NCBI GenBank assembly: GCA_903828245.1 | Contig: CAIKLP010000024.1 | Coordinates: forward strand, 1 to 49,337 | Direction: 5' to 3' | DNA: 49,337 nt | DNA from: an uncultured bacterium | GTDB taxonomy: Bacteria > Bacteroidota > Bacteroidia > Sphingobacteriales > Sphingobacteriaceae | Part shown: positions 25,524 through 36,083 of the stretch, piece after piece | Layout of the letters: every line of letters starts with the position of its first letter | Numbering within the stretch: the first letter of the stretch is position 1 | Made by a program: the position numbers and the translations under genes | Notes under the pieces: generated by a model | The model's input: only the letters and a program-made list of their open reading frames with translations | What the model was told of the DNA's origin: nothing | The model's database searches: none

Positions 25524-28500
25524 TTGAAAAATCAACAAAACATTCCACGCATTTTGCGTTGGATGGTCGGTATAGTTCTTACAATTGCAGTTGCATTCGT
25601 TGTTTCATCGGCAGCAGATGCAAGCGTGTTTGCCTATGCCAACCACAATGATTTGTTAGATTCTTCTGCAGTTATTCCGGCGGCCACTTTAACACCCACC
25701 AAAAAGAAAATTGATTTAAAAGATCCACCCAATTTAGAGCGTAAAGTAGCTTACGACCCTAATACCAAAATGTATACCATTACCGAAAGCATTGGGGGCA
25801 AATTTTATAAAGCGTCCACTTATTTAACTTTCGAAGAATACCAAAAACAAGAAGCGCAAAAAAGTAAATTAGATTATTGGAAATTACGCGCATCGGAAAA
25901 TACTTTGGTGAGTGGCAATAGTGTAACTCCCAAATTATATATCAATAACCAAGTATTCGATCGCATATTTGGAGGAAGTAAAGTAGACATTCGCCCGCAA
26001 GGTACAGCAGAATTAATCTTTTCGGGCCGATTTAACAGAAACGATAATCCATTACTTAGCGAAAGACAACGCAGTACTACGCAATTTGATTTCGATCAAA
26101 AAATACAATTAAATGTAACCGGTAATATTGGAGATAAATTAAAAACCTCCATCAATTATAATACCGAAGCAACTTTCGATTTCGAAAATCAAACGAAATT
26201 AGAATACACGGGTTACGAAGACGAAATCATTAAAAAAATTGAATTAGGAAATGTTTCTTTACCCTTAACCAGTAGTTTGATTAGTGGTAGCCAAAGTTTG
26301 TTTGGGGTAAAAACACAATTACAATTCGGAAAACTAACCGTAACGAGTGTGTTCTCGCAACAGAAATCGGAAAAGAAACAAATTAAAATTACCAACGGTG
26401 CGCAAAAAACAGAATTCAAATTTTTAGCAGACAATTACGAAGCCAATAAACATTTTTTCTTGGCGCAATATTTTAGAGACAATTACGATAAAGCGTTAGA
26501 GAGTCCGCCCATTGTAAAATCGAATGTTTTAATTTCGAGGGTAGAAGTTTGGGTGACCGACCGATCGCGCAATGGCTTAGATGATACCCGCGATGTTTTA
26601 GCGCTCATCGATTTGGGCGAAAACCAACGCATATTTACCACCGATCCCAGTTTCATTACCAGTACCGATCCTTATCCTAATTCCAGTAGCGTAAGTGCTG
26701 CAACGCCTTCCAATAACTTACTAGATTTATTACCTCCTTCGGTTAGAACAGTTTCGGACAATACCATCAATACTTATTTTAATGATAAAGGTGGCCCAGA
26801 TAACTACGCCAAAATAAGGGCAAGAAAATTAACCGATCGAGAATATACCTTCAATGCGCAGTTAGGTTATATTTCTTTGAATGCGCCATTAAACACAGAC
26901 GAAGTTTTATCGGTAGCTTATCGATATACGGTTAATGGAAAAGAATTTACGGTGGGAGAGTTTGCCAACGAAAGACAAGAAACCAATCCGGCAACTGTTT
27001 TAGTTACCAAACTATTAAAAAATGTTTCTTTAAAAACCAGTTTACCAACTTGGGATTTGATGATGAAAAATATTTATTCTTTAAATGCTTTTCAAGTTAA
27101 TGCACAAGAATTTAAATTAAATATTTTATACCTCGACGAAAAAACATCGAACAATATTAATTTTTTACCCAACGGCCCCGAAACGATTAAAAACTTTCCT
27201 TTAATTCAAGTAATGGGTTTAGATAAATTAGATGTTAAACAAACACCTACACCCGATGGCGTATTCGACTTTGTAGAAGGCATAACGGTTAACGCAGCCA
27301 ATGGGCGAATTATATTTCCTAAAATTGAACCATTTGGTAAATATTTATATGATAAAATGGCGGCAGATGGCGATTTAACTTTGGCTGCAAATACTGCTTT
27401 TACCGAGTTATACGACTCCACTAAATTTAGGGCACAACAATTTCCGCGTAAGAATAAATTTACCATTCAAGGTTCTTTTCAATCTTTAAGTAATTCAGAA
27501 TTTTCTTTGAATGCCATTAATATTCCGCAAGGATCGGTAGTAGTAAAAGCGGGTACCCAATTATTAGTAGAAGGCAGCGATTACCAAGTAGATTATAATA
27601 TTGGTCGGGTAAAAATTACCAATCAAGGAATATTAAGTTCGGGACAAGCCATTACGGTAGATTTAGAAAGTTCTACTTTGTTTGGTATTCAATCGCGTAT
27701 GTATTTTGCCTCACGTTTCGATTATAAATTTGATGAGAAATTAACTTTAGGCGGAACCTTGGTTCGCTTAGCCGAACGCCCTTTAACGCCAAAAGTAAAT
27801 ATAGGCGACGAACCCAGTGCAAATAATATGTATGGTTTCGATTTTAATTACCGAAGCGATTCGCGTTTGTTAACTAAATTGGTCGATAAATTACCATTCA
27901 TCGATACCAAAGCACCTTCGTCGGTTACGATCTCTGGAGAATACGCCATGCTAGACCCTGGGCACGCAGCGGCTTTGAATACCGGCGGTAATACTACTGG
28001 AACATCTTACATAGACGACTTTGAAGGCACGCGATCAACCATCGATTTGCGTATGGCAAATGCTTGGAGCATGTCTAGTACACCGGTGATGTTTCCAGAA
28101 TCAAAATTATTCAACGATTTAAGTTATGGTTATAATCGCGCCAGGTTATCGCATTATCAAATAGATAATTTATTTTTTAGTAGAACCAATACGCTCACCC
28201 CTGCACATATTAGAACAGACAAAACACAATTGTCTAATCATTATAATCGCGAAGTGACCGAGCAAGAAGTTTTTCCGAATAAACAAATGCCAACCGGTAC
28301 CCCTACTATTTTATCTACACTCGATTTAACTTTTTATCCAAAAGAAAGAGGCCCATATAATTTTTCGGTCGATCGTTTGAACGATGACGGTACTTTTAAA
28401 AATCCAACAGCCTCTTGGGGTGGTATTATGCGTAGGTTAGAATCGAACGATTTTGAGGCGCTAAATGTTGAATTCATTGAGTTTTGGATGATGGATCCTT

Positions 28501-31500
28501 TTATTTACAATCCAGGATCTTCTGGTGGTGATTTGTATTTTAACCTTGGAAATATTTCGGAAGATATTTTAAAAGATGGTAGTCAAGCGATCGAAAATGC
28601 TTTACCAAAAGATGGTAATCCGGCACGATACGATTCTACTTTGTGGGGAAGGGTTGGGGTAATTCCACCTTTAACAACCGCTTTTGATAACGAAGTTTCG
28701 GCTAGACAATACCAAGATGTGGGCTTGGATGGTTTGAACAATGTAGAAGAATCAACTTTTTTCAAAACAAATTATTTAGATGCATTAGTGAATAAATTTG
28801 GAAGCAATTCGCCTGCTTATTTGCAAGCAATAGCCGATCCAGCCGCAGATGATTACCACTATTATAGAGGTTCCGATTTAGATGCAGAAAAAGCGAGTAT
28901 TAAAGACCGCTATAAATTATATAATGCACCCGAAGGCAATTCGCCGACCGAGTCGCAATCGACGGCCAAGACTGGGATTGCCAATACGGCTTCCTCGCCA
29001 AATCCAGATACGGAAGACATTAACAGAGACAATGCGCAAAGTGATCGAGATGAATATTTTCAATACCGCGTGCATTTATCGCCCTCGGAATTACAAAACC
29101 CCGACGAAAATTCTTTCATCACGGATAAAATTGTAGCGGCAAAAAAATTACCCAATGGAAGAACAGAAAATGTAACTTGGTATCAATTCAGAATTCCAAT
29201 TGCAAAATATGAAAAACGCGTGGGCGAAATTCAAGATTTCCGTGCCATACGTTTCATCAGAACTTTTATGACCAATTGGTCCGATACCGCAACCCTTCGT
29301 TTTGCTAGATTACAATTGGTGCGTGGCGAATGGCGTAAATTAGATCCATCCATCAGACCCGGCGAAGGCACTAACGCCAAGTCTACGGCCATTGTTGATT
29401 TATCAACCATCAACATCGAAGAAAATGGAAATCGCATACCTATTCCATATGTATTGCCGCCTGGCATTATACAGGAGCAGAACTTACAAGACATTAGAGG
29501 AACATCAAGAATTAACGAGCAAGCCATGGTATTGAACGCTTGTAACTTTAAAAAAGATGACCAAGCCATGGCTTATAAAATTAGCAGTTACGATTTTAGA
29601 TCGTATAAGCGTGTCGAAATGTTTGTGCATGCCGAAGGCGAAAATGTACGCAACGATGAGATGGCTGCTTTTGTGCGTTTTGGATTAGATTATTCGGATA
29701 ACTATTATGAATACGAAATTCCTTTAAAAGTAACTTTACCTGGTCAAAAATTGCCAGCAGAAATTTGGCCCGATTATAATAAATTACAAATTCCATTTGC
29801 CGTTTTACAATTAGCAAAACAATTGCGTAACAATGCGAAGCTACCTGTAGGCGTCGACTTTGTATATCAAGATGGAAAAAATAAAGTTTGGATTAAAGGA
29901 AATCCGGATTTAGGAAATGTGCGTTCCATTGTGGTGGGGGTTAGAAATATTTCCAATATACCAGAAGATCCAAAATGTGTACAAGTTTGGTTTAACGAAT
30001 TGCGATTAACCGATTTTGATGAAGCAGGCGGCTGGGCTGCAGTTGGGCGAGTGAATGCGCAATTGGCAGATTTAGCCAATGTAACACTTTCGGGTAGTAA
30101 AAGCACCTATGGTTTTGGTTCGGTCGATAAAAAAGTATCGGAACGCAATCGTTCCAACGATGTACAAATGGATGTAGCCACTAACATTGAATTGGGTAAA
30201 TTTTTTCCAGCTTCCGCAGGAATTAAAGTGCCCATGTATGTTAGTTATTCGCAAGCCATTAGCACACCACAATTTTCGCCAGGTAATCCCGATATATTAT
30301 TGAAAAATGTATTGAGCGATTTATCGAAAAAAGACCAAGACTCTATTCGCGCCATTACCGAAGATTATACCCGTCGCAAGAGTATTAATTTTACGAATGT
30401 GAAAAAAGAACGCGTGAAGCAAGATCGCGACCCACGCATTTATGATATTGAAAACTTCAATTTCAATTATGCTTATACCGATCAATTGTAAAGAAGTTTC
30501 AATACCGAATACGATATTCAGAAAACATACAAAGCCGCTATGGGTTATAATTTTTCGAATAATCCGGTGAATGTAAAACCTTTTGATAAAATAATTAAAA
30601 GTTCGGCTTTGAAATTAATCAAAGATTTTAATTTTAATTATTCGCCTACTTCAATAGATTTTAGAGTAGATGTAGACAGAAATTATACCGAAAACAAAGT
30701 GCGTAATGTCAATACCAATATGATTGGAATTATGCCAACCTTCAATAAAGATTTTAGAATTTCGAGGGTATATGGTGTGCGATACGAATTAACAAAATCG
30801 TTGAAGTTTGATTATGCCGCAACAAATTTAGCGACTGTAGACGAGCCAATGGGTAGATTAGATACCCAAGAGAAAAAAGATTCTTTGCTATTTAATTTGC
30901 GTTCTTTGGGTAGAACCACTTCGTTTGCGCAAACCACTACGGCTACTTATCAAGTGCCCATTAATAAATTACCGATGCTCGATTGGGTAACCATGAGCAC
31001 CAGCTACAATGGCCGTTACGAGTGGAAGGCAGCTTCGCTGGCGAGTTTGCAATTCGAAAATATTATTTCTAATTCTAGAAGTTTACAAGTGAATCCGCAA
31101 TTTAATTTGTTGACCTTATATGGAAAATCAAATTATTTAAAGCCCTTAATTTCGCCTAGTAAATCTAAACCTACTGCGAAGAAAAATGCGAACGACCCAC
31201 TCGAAAAATTAAAAATTGTTAAAGCCAAAGACAAAGAGCAAGCCAAACAAGATAGTATAGCTGCTGCAGCTAGTCAATTAAATGTGTTCAAGGTTTTGGC
31301 GCGTACTTTAATTATGTTGCGCAATGTGGGTATTACTTATCGTCAAACCAGCGGACAAGTATTGCCTGGCTATATTCCAGGAACTGATTATTTGGGTATG
31401 AGTAATTCGGATAACAATGCGCCTGGTTATAATTTTATTTTAGGTGGTCAACAAGATATTCGTTTTGCAGCAGCAAGAAATGGTTGGATTACCACCTACG

Positions 31501-32645
31501 ATTCTATCACCAATCGCTATGCGCATACTGATCGTACCGAATTAAGTTTACGCGCTTCGATAGAGCCATTACCCGACATGCGTATTGATGTAACGGCGCA
31601 GCGTTCGATGGGCTTTAATTATGCCGAATTTTTTAAATACAATAGCGATCCATTGAGTCCAACATTTGGTACATTCCAATCTTTTGCACCAACCGAAACG
31701 GGTAATTTTACCATGTCTTTTATGGCATTTAATTCGGCATTCGAAAAATTAACTTCCGATGGAGCTTCTACTTTTTTCAATACTTTTGAAAGCAATCGTT
31801 TTATTATTTCGCAACGCTTAGCTAACGAAAGAGGTATTACCACAATTGATTCTACCGGTTTTTATGATGGCTTTGGAAAATATTCGCAACAAGTAATTAT
31901 TCCTGCTTTCTTATCGGCCTATGCTGGAAAAAACGCAAGCAATTATAGTTTATCTCCTTTTCCAAAAATCCCGAAACCCAATTGGAGAGTGAATTACAGC
32001 GGCTTGATACGTATTCCAATTATTGCAGATAATTTCTCGAATTTTGTGATGACGCATGGCTACAATTCTACCTATAATGTGAATGCCTTTAATAAACCAA
32101 CCACGCAAGCCATTCGTTATGCATCGACTAATAATTTTGTACCAGAATACGAGATTCAACAAATTACTTTAACCGAACAATTTTCGCCGGTTATTGGCAT
32201 CGACATGACAATGAAAAACAGCATGACTTTTAATGTCGATTACAAACAAGGTAGAAATATTGGCGTGAGTTTTGCCAATACGCGTTTAGAACAATTAAAT
32301 ACACAAGAATACAATATTGGCTTTGGCTACATTGCCAATAATTTAAAAATTCCATTTGCCATTGGTAATTCGCAAACGGTTTTGAAAAACGATTTAAATA
32401 TCAAATGTGATATTAGTATTCGATACAATAGAGGGGTAGTGCATCGCTTAGACCAAAAAATATCTGAAGTTATTTCTGGTTCGAGGGTCATTAGCATTAA
32501 ACCTTCGGTCGAATATGTATTGAATCAGCGTTTCCAAGTAAGGCTATTTTACGATCGTTTAGTAACCAAGCCATTCATTTCGACCTCCTTCCCAACGGCC
32601 ATTACGAGCCTTGGTTTTAGCATTAGAATTAACATTGGGGCATAG
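25524..32645 (+). pseudogene. sprA: Type IX secretion translocon protein SprA, interrupted by one in-frame TAA
   Basis: SprA is the giant outer-membrane barrel through which Type IX cargo leaves the cell; it is also needed for gliding. The start is TTG with a basic n-region and hydrophobic segment (MKNQQNIPRILRWMVGIVL). The frame runs 1655 codons to a TAA at 30489-30491, then continues open in the same frame for another 717 codons to 32645. The total of about 2373 residues is the normal SprA length. Typical segments include FNRNDNPLLSERQRSTTQF, TSYIDDFEGTRSTIDLRMAN and, after the stop, YNFSNNPVNVKPFDKI. If the stop is real, an internal start at 30540 could at most make an isolated C-terminal piece. 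It lies between ruvA and gcvH, the usual position. Confidence 0.88.
30489..30491 (+). other. In-frame TAA within sprA
   Basis: The reading is GAT CAA TTG TAA AGA AGT TTC. The frame is unchanged on both sides, so this is a single codon change and not an indel. TAA is used as a normal stop by dxs, glyA, gatA, maeB and others here, so a recoded genetic code is not the explanation. Confidence 0.9.
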
Positions 32646-32664
32646 CTTTTTTAGCAAAAAATTG

Positions 32665-32672
32665 TACCTTTG
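32665..32672 (+). promoter_or_regulatory. -7 element of gcvH
   Basis: TACCTTTG is an exact TAnnTTTG match preceded by TTG and ending 17 nt before the ATG. Just upstream, six T residues, AGC and six A residues (32647-32661) form an AT-only inverted repeat that could act as an UP-like element. The AT-rich leader before the ATG is typical of Bacteroidota initiation regions. Confidence 0.5.
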
Positions 32673-32689
32673 GTAAAAATTAAAACACA

Positions 32690-33070
32690 ATGAACTTTCC
32701 TACCGAATTAAAGTACACCAAAGACCACGAGTGGATCCGCATTGAAGGCGATGTTGCCACTGTGGGAATTACCGAATTTGCGCAACGCGAATTAGGCGAT
32801 ATTGTTTATGTTGACATCAATACCATTGGTAAAACAATTGCCAAAGAAGAAGTTTTTGGAACAGTAGAAGCAGTGAAAACTGTTTCGGATTTATTTATGC
32901 CAATTACTGCCGAAGTATTGGAATTCAATAAAGCTTTAGATACCAATCCAGAATTAGTAAACAGTGATCCATACGGCGAAGGCTGGATGGTGAAAATTTT
33001 AATTCAAGATGCTGCAGAATTAACTGCATTGTTAAACGCAGATGCATACCAATCAATCATCGGCGCCTAA
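32690..33070 (+). CDS. gcvH: Glycine cleavage system H protein
   Basis: GcvH is the lipoylated carrier that shuttles the aminomethyl group between the P, T and L proteins. The lipoyl-lysine is K63 in [16 protein letters not shown]. Other family blocks are [30 protein letters not shown] and [13 protein letters not shown]. The 126-residue length is normal. The P, T and L genes are not in the window; in Bacteroidota gcvH often stands apart, next to sprA, as here. The downstream VanZ-like gene begins inside its last codons in another frame (29-nt overlap), so the two are co-transcribed. Confidence 0.97.
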   Translation: MNFPTELKYTKDHEWIRIEGDVATVGITEFAQRELGDIVYVDINTIGKTIAKEEVFGTVEAVKTVSDLFMPITAEVLEFNKALDTNPELVNSDPYGEGWMVKILIQDAAELTALLNADAYQSIIGA

Positions 33071-33476
33071 GCGCTTTTGGAGGTTTAATATATTTTGGAT
33101 AGGATGGCTTGCCATCCTATCTTATCTTTGCGACAAGCGTCCTCAAGAACTCCCCGAGATTAGTTTGTTACAATTTGAAGGTGCAGATAAACTAGTACAT
33201 TTTATTTTTTATTTTACCCTCAGCAATTTATTATTGTTTGGATTTAAAATGCAATCTGCTTATCCAGTTCTTAAAAAAAATACCTACAAAATAGTTTTTG
33301 TTTTTGCTTTTGTTTGGGGTGGCATCATCGAATTATCGCAGAAGTTTTTCTTTACTTATCGCTTTGCCGAATGGGAAGATCAAATAGCCAACATCTTGGG
33401 TGTTTTATTGGCTTTTGTTTTTTTTAAAACTATAGCAGAAAAGCTTATCTTTAAATATGGAAACCAAGAAAATTAA
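33042..33476 (+). CDS. VanZ-like membrane protein
   Basis: The 144-residue protein has four hydrophobic segments and VanZ hallmarks: an N-terminal helix ending in a short charged loop, [20 protein letters not shown] with the conserved DKxxHF, and a late acidic [28 protein letters not shown]. VanZ was first linked to teicoplanin resistance, but most family members have no established role. The ATG lies inside gcvH with a 29-nt overlap, and its 3' end overlaps the next small gene by 20 nt, forming a chain of coupled genes. No other glycopeptide-resistance gene is nearby. Confidence 0.88.
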   Translation: MHTNQSSAPKRFWRFNIFWIGWLAILSYLCDKRPQELPEISLLQFEGADKLVHFIFYFTLSNLLLFGFKMQSAYPVLKKNTYKIVFVFAFVWGGIIELSQKFFFTYRFAEWEDQIANILGVLLAFVFFKTIAEKLIFKYGNQEN

Positions 33477-33600
33477 AATCGCCCTTTTGTTAGTAGGGGT
33501 ATTGATCTCTACTTTGTTTGGTGCTTGCAAAGCAAAATGCAATTGCCCTACCTTTTCTAAAACCCAAGCAAAAACGACGGTTTTTACCCATCAATCTTAA
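33457..33600 (+). CDS. 47-residue predicted lipoprotein
   Basis: This small gene overlaps the VanZ-like gene by 20 nt and reads [16 protein letters not shown] followed by a lipobox-like FGAC, with Cys24 as the possible lipidated residue. The mature part is only 24 residues and has two more cysteines close together (KAKCNCPTF), then a Thr/Lys-rich tail ending at TAA. The basic n-region and hydrophobic core make a signal sequence convincing. I do not recognise a named family. Translation coupling with the VanZ-like gene suggests a membrane-associated role. Phe at -3 of the lipobox is not ideal, so an ordinary membrane-anchored peptide is the alternative. Confidence 0.65.
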   Translation: METKKIKIALLLVGVLISTLFGACKAKCNCPTFSKTQAKTTVFTHQS

Positions 33601-33695
33601 GCTTTGCTTAAAATTTATTTTAAATAATTGAATATCAAGCTATTGCCAATTTCTTTTATTTGGAATTATTATAAATAAGCGATAAATTGCATCAT

Positions 33696-33703
33696 TAAAT
33701 TTG
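33696..33703 (+). promoter_or_regulatory. -7 element abutting feoA, with upstream inverted repeat
   Basis: TAAATTTG is an exact TAnnTTTG match ending 4 nt before the feoA ATG. An inverted repeat TTATTT-N11-AAATAA (33656-33678) overlaps the expected -33 position, a placement that would suit an iron-responsive repressor. The regulator is not identifiable from this alone. Confidence 0.42.
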
Positions 33704-33707
33704 GGAT

Positions 33708-33932
33708 ATGGAACTCAGGAAATTGACGGATATTGAAATTGGGACCGTTGCCACTATCGATTCATTTACAGACGAAGAAACTTCTATTCTTTTATTAGAA
33801 ATGGGCTGTTTGCCTGGCGAATCTATAGAAATTTCAAATATTGCGCCGCTCGGAGACCCAATTGCTATTAAAGTTTCGGGCTATAAATTAAGCCTCCGAA
33901 AAAAAGAAGCAGCTACTATTTTAGTTAGATAA
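33708..33932 (+). CDS. feoA: Ferrous iron transport protein A
   Basis: FeoA is a small cytoplasmic SH3-like protein that assists the FeoB iron transporter. The 74 residues show the family pattern: LTDIEIGTVATIDSF, LLLEMGCLPGESIEI, then APLGDPIAIKVSGYKLSLRKKEA. The stop is followed after only CCA by the feoB TTG start in the same frame, so FeoA and FeoB would be one polypeptide if the TAA were read through; fused FeoAB proteins are known in Bacteroidota. It is co-transcribed with feoB. A -7 element touches its start and an inverted repeat lies upstream. Confidence 0.93.
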   Translation: MELRKLTDIEIGTVATIDSFTDEETSILLLEMGCLPGESIEISNIAPLGDPIAIKVSGYKLSLRKKEAATILVR

Positions 33933-33935
33933 CCA

Positions 33936-36062
33936 TTGAATAAGCAATTTAATGTTGCCTTAATTGGCAATCCAAATACAGGTAAGTCGACCCTCTTTAA
34001 TGCACTTACCGGACTCAACCAAAAAATTGGAAATTTTTCGGGTGTAACCGTGGAACGCAAAACCGGTAAACTCGAATTAACCGAAAACCTTACCGCATCT
34101 TTAATAGATTTACCAGGCACTTACAGTTTGTATCCACGCTCGGCAGATGAGCACATTGCTTTAGAGATTTTAAATTCGACTAAAAATCCAGACTATCCAA
34201 ATGTAGTGGTGGTGGTGGTAGATGCCACCAACTTAAAAAGAAATTTATTGTTGCTCACGCAATTAATAGATTTACAATTGCCAGTAGTATTAGCCTTAAA
34301 CATGATGGATGTTGCCGAGCAATCGGGCATCGAAATTAATGTAACATTGCTTGCAGAAAAATTAGGAGTACCGGTTGTAGCTGTTACTGCACGCGACTTT
34401 CAGGGCATACCAGCTTTAAAAGATGCCATTATTCAGCAATTTGAACAGCCAACATTACCTAGTAGCACCATCCATATTCATGGTTATGCCCCCGAAGTAA
34501 TTGACGAAATAAAAAATTATTTTCATATCAATAACGATTATGCTGCTTTTGAATTAGCGCATCATTACCACGAATTAAATAATTTAACACAAGAAAAAAA
34601 AGATGCCATTGAAGCCATTGGTTTAAAATATAATTTCAATGCGAACAAAACACAAGTAGCAGAAACCATTGATCGCTATAATTATATCAACGAAATTTTA
34701 AGCGATACCGTTCGAAAAATTAAACCTGCACTAGAAGAAACGAGAAGTAATACATTAGATGCGATTTTAACGCATCGTATTTTTGGTTTACTTATTTTCT
34801 TTGTGATTTTATTTGGCGTGTTTCAATCTATTTTTAATTGGTCGCAATACCCAATGAATGTAATTGAAAATGCATTTATTGGCATCGAAAATTATTTAAC
34901 AGCCATTTTACCCGCAGGAATTCTTACCAACTTAATTATTGGGGGCATATTGCCAGGCATGAGCGGGGTCTTGATCTTCTTACCACAAATTGCCGTATTG
35001 TTTTTATTCATCGCCATTCTAGAAGATACGGGCTATATGGCCCGCGTTACTTTTATGATGGATCGCTTAATGAAAAATTTTGGCCTTAATGGTAAATCGG
35101 TGGTGCCATTAATTTCGGGAATAGCTTGTGCCGTGCCAGCAATTATGTCGGCCCGCAGTATCGAAAATTGGAAAGACCGCTTGATTACTATTTTTGTGAC
35201 GCCATTTATGAGTTGCTCGGCGCGACTGCCAGTGTATACTTTATTAATTTCATTAGTAGTTCCTAATAAATTTGTTTTTGGATTTTTGAGTTTGCAAGGC
35301 CTTATTTTAATGGCCATGTATTTACTTGGTTTTGTTTCGGCATTGCTGGCAGGTTGGCTACTTAAATTATTTATTAAAACAAAAAGCAAAAGTTATTTCT
35401 TAATGGAATTGCCGGTTTACAGAATGCCGCGCTGGTCTAATGTGGGCATCACTATTTTTAATAAAGCCAGAACATTTGTAATGGAAGCTGGAAAGGTAAT
35501 TCTTGCAGTCTCTATTATACTATGGGTTTTAGCCACTTTTGGTCCTAGTAAAGATTTCGATGCCATTGAAACAAAGTATGCAAAAATATCATCCAAGAAC
35601 ACCACTGTTGAATTAAATAGTTCGACTTTGGAAAGTAAAAAGAACGCAGAAAAATTAGAAGCTTCTTATGCTGGTTTGCTTGGAAAATTTATTGAACCAG
35701 CCATTAAACCTTTAGGTTATGATTGGAAAATTGGTATTGCATTGGTTACCTCTTTTGCCGCACGCGAAGTTTTTGTGGGCACCATGTCTACTATATATAG
35801 TGTGCAAGGCGACGGCGAACATTTAGACACCGTACGCGAAAAAATGTTAGAAGCAAGAAATCCGGAAACAGGCGAACTCACATTTACTTTTGCAACCGTC
35901 ATGTCGCTCATGATATTTTATGCTTTTGCGATGCAATGTATGAGCACCTTTGCGGTTGTTTATCGCGAAACCAATGGCATCAAATGGCCGCTCATACAGC
36001 TTTTTACCATGACTGCATTTGCTTATATAGCTGCATTTGCAGTGTATCAATTTTTATCCTAG
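33936..36062 (+). CDS. feoB: Ferrous iron transporter B
   Basis: FeoB imports Fe(II) across the inner membrane. The N-terminal G-protein domain has G1 GNPNTGKST, the G3 motif DLPGTYSL and G4 LNMMD. The C-terminal half is polytopic with two Gate motifs (SGIACAVPAIMSARSI with the pore Cys, and the later TSFAAREVFVGTMSTIY). The 708-residue length is normal. The start must be TTG: the feoA stop lies in the same frame six bases upstream and G1 begins at residue 11. The SprT-like gene follows after 21 nt and may be co-transcribed. Confidence 0.97.
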   Translation: MNKQFNVALIGNPNTGKSTLFNALTGLNQKIGNFSGVTVERKTGKLELTENLTASLIDLPGTYSLYPRSADEHIALEILNSTKNPDYPNVVVVVVDATNLKRNLLLLTQLIDLQLPVVLALNMMDVAEQSGIEINVTLLAEKLGVPVVAVTARDFQGIPALKDAIIQQFEQPTLPSSTIHIHGYAPEVIDEIKNYFHINNDYAAFELAHHYHELNNLTQEKKDAIEAIGLKYNFNANKTQVAETIDRYNYINEILSDTVRKIKPALEETRSNTLDAILTHRIFGLLIFFVILFGVFQSIFNWSQYPMNVIENAFIGIENYLTAILPAGILTNLIIGGILPGMSGVLIFLPQIAVLFLFIAILEDTGYMARVTFMMDRLMKNFGLNGKSVVPLISGIACAVPAIMSARSIENWKDRLITIFVTPFMSCSARLPVYTLLISLVVPNKFVFGFLSLQGLILMAMYLLGFVSALLAGWLLKLFIKTKSKSYFLMELPVYRMPRWSNVGITIFNKARTFVMEAGKVILAVSIILWVLATFGPSKDFDAIETKYAKISSKNTTVELNSSTLESKKNAEKLEASYAGLLGKFIEPAIKPLGYDWKIGIALVTSFAAREVFVGTMSTIYSVQGDGEHLDTVREKMLEARNPETGELTFTFATVMSLMIFYAFAMQCMSTFAVVYRETNGIKWPLIQLFTMTAFAYIAAFAVYQFLS

Positions 36063-36083
36063 TCCGAATTTTTTGATCAACGC

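Noticed and set aside
30489-30491. Recoded UAA or alternative genetic code
   Set aside because: TAA terminates many intact genes here (dxs, glyA, gatA, maeB, feoA), so it cannot be a general sense codon; site-specific readthrough remains possible.
30540-32645. Second sprA segment as an independent gene
   Set aside because: It is in the same frame as the first part and continues SprA sequence; there is no signal peptide or initiation region at its ATG, and 16 further codons lie between the stop and that ATG.
33042-33476. Glycopeptide resistance determinant based on the VanZ-like gene
   Set aside because: No vanHAX, vanRS or other resistance gene is present, and VanZ-like proteins are common without a resistance role.
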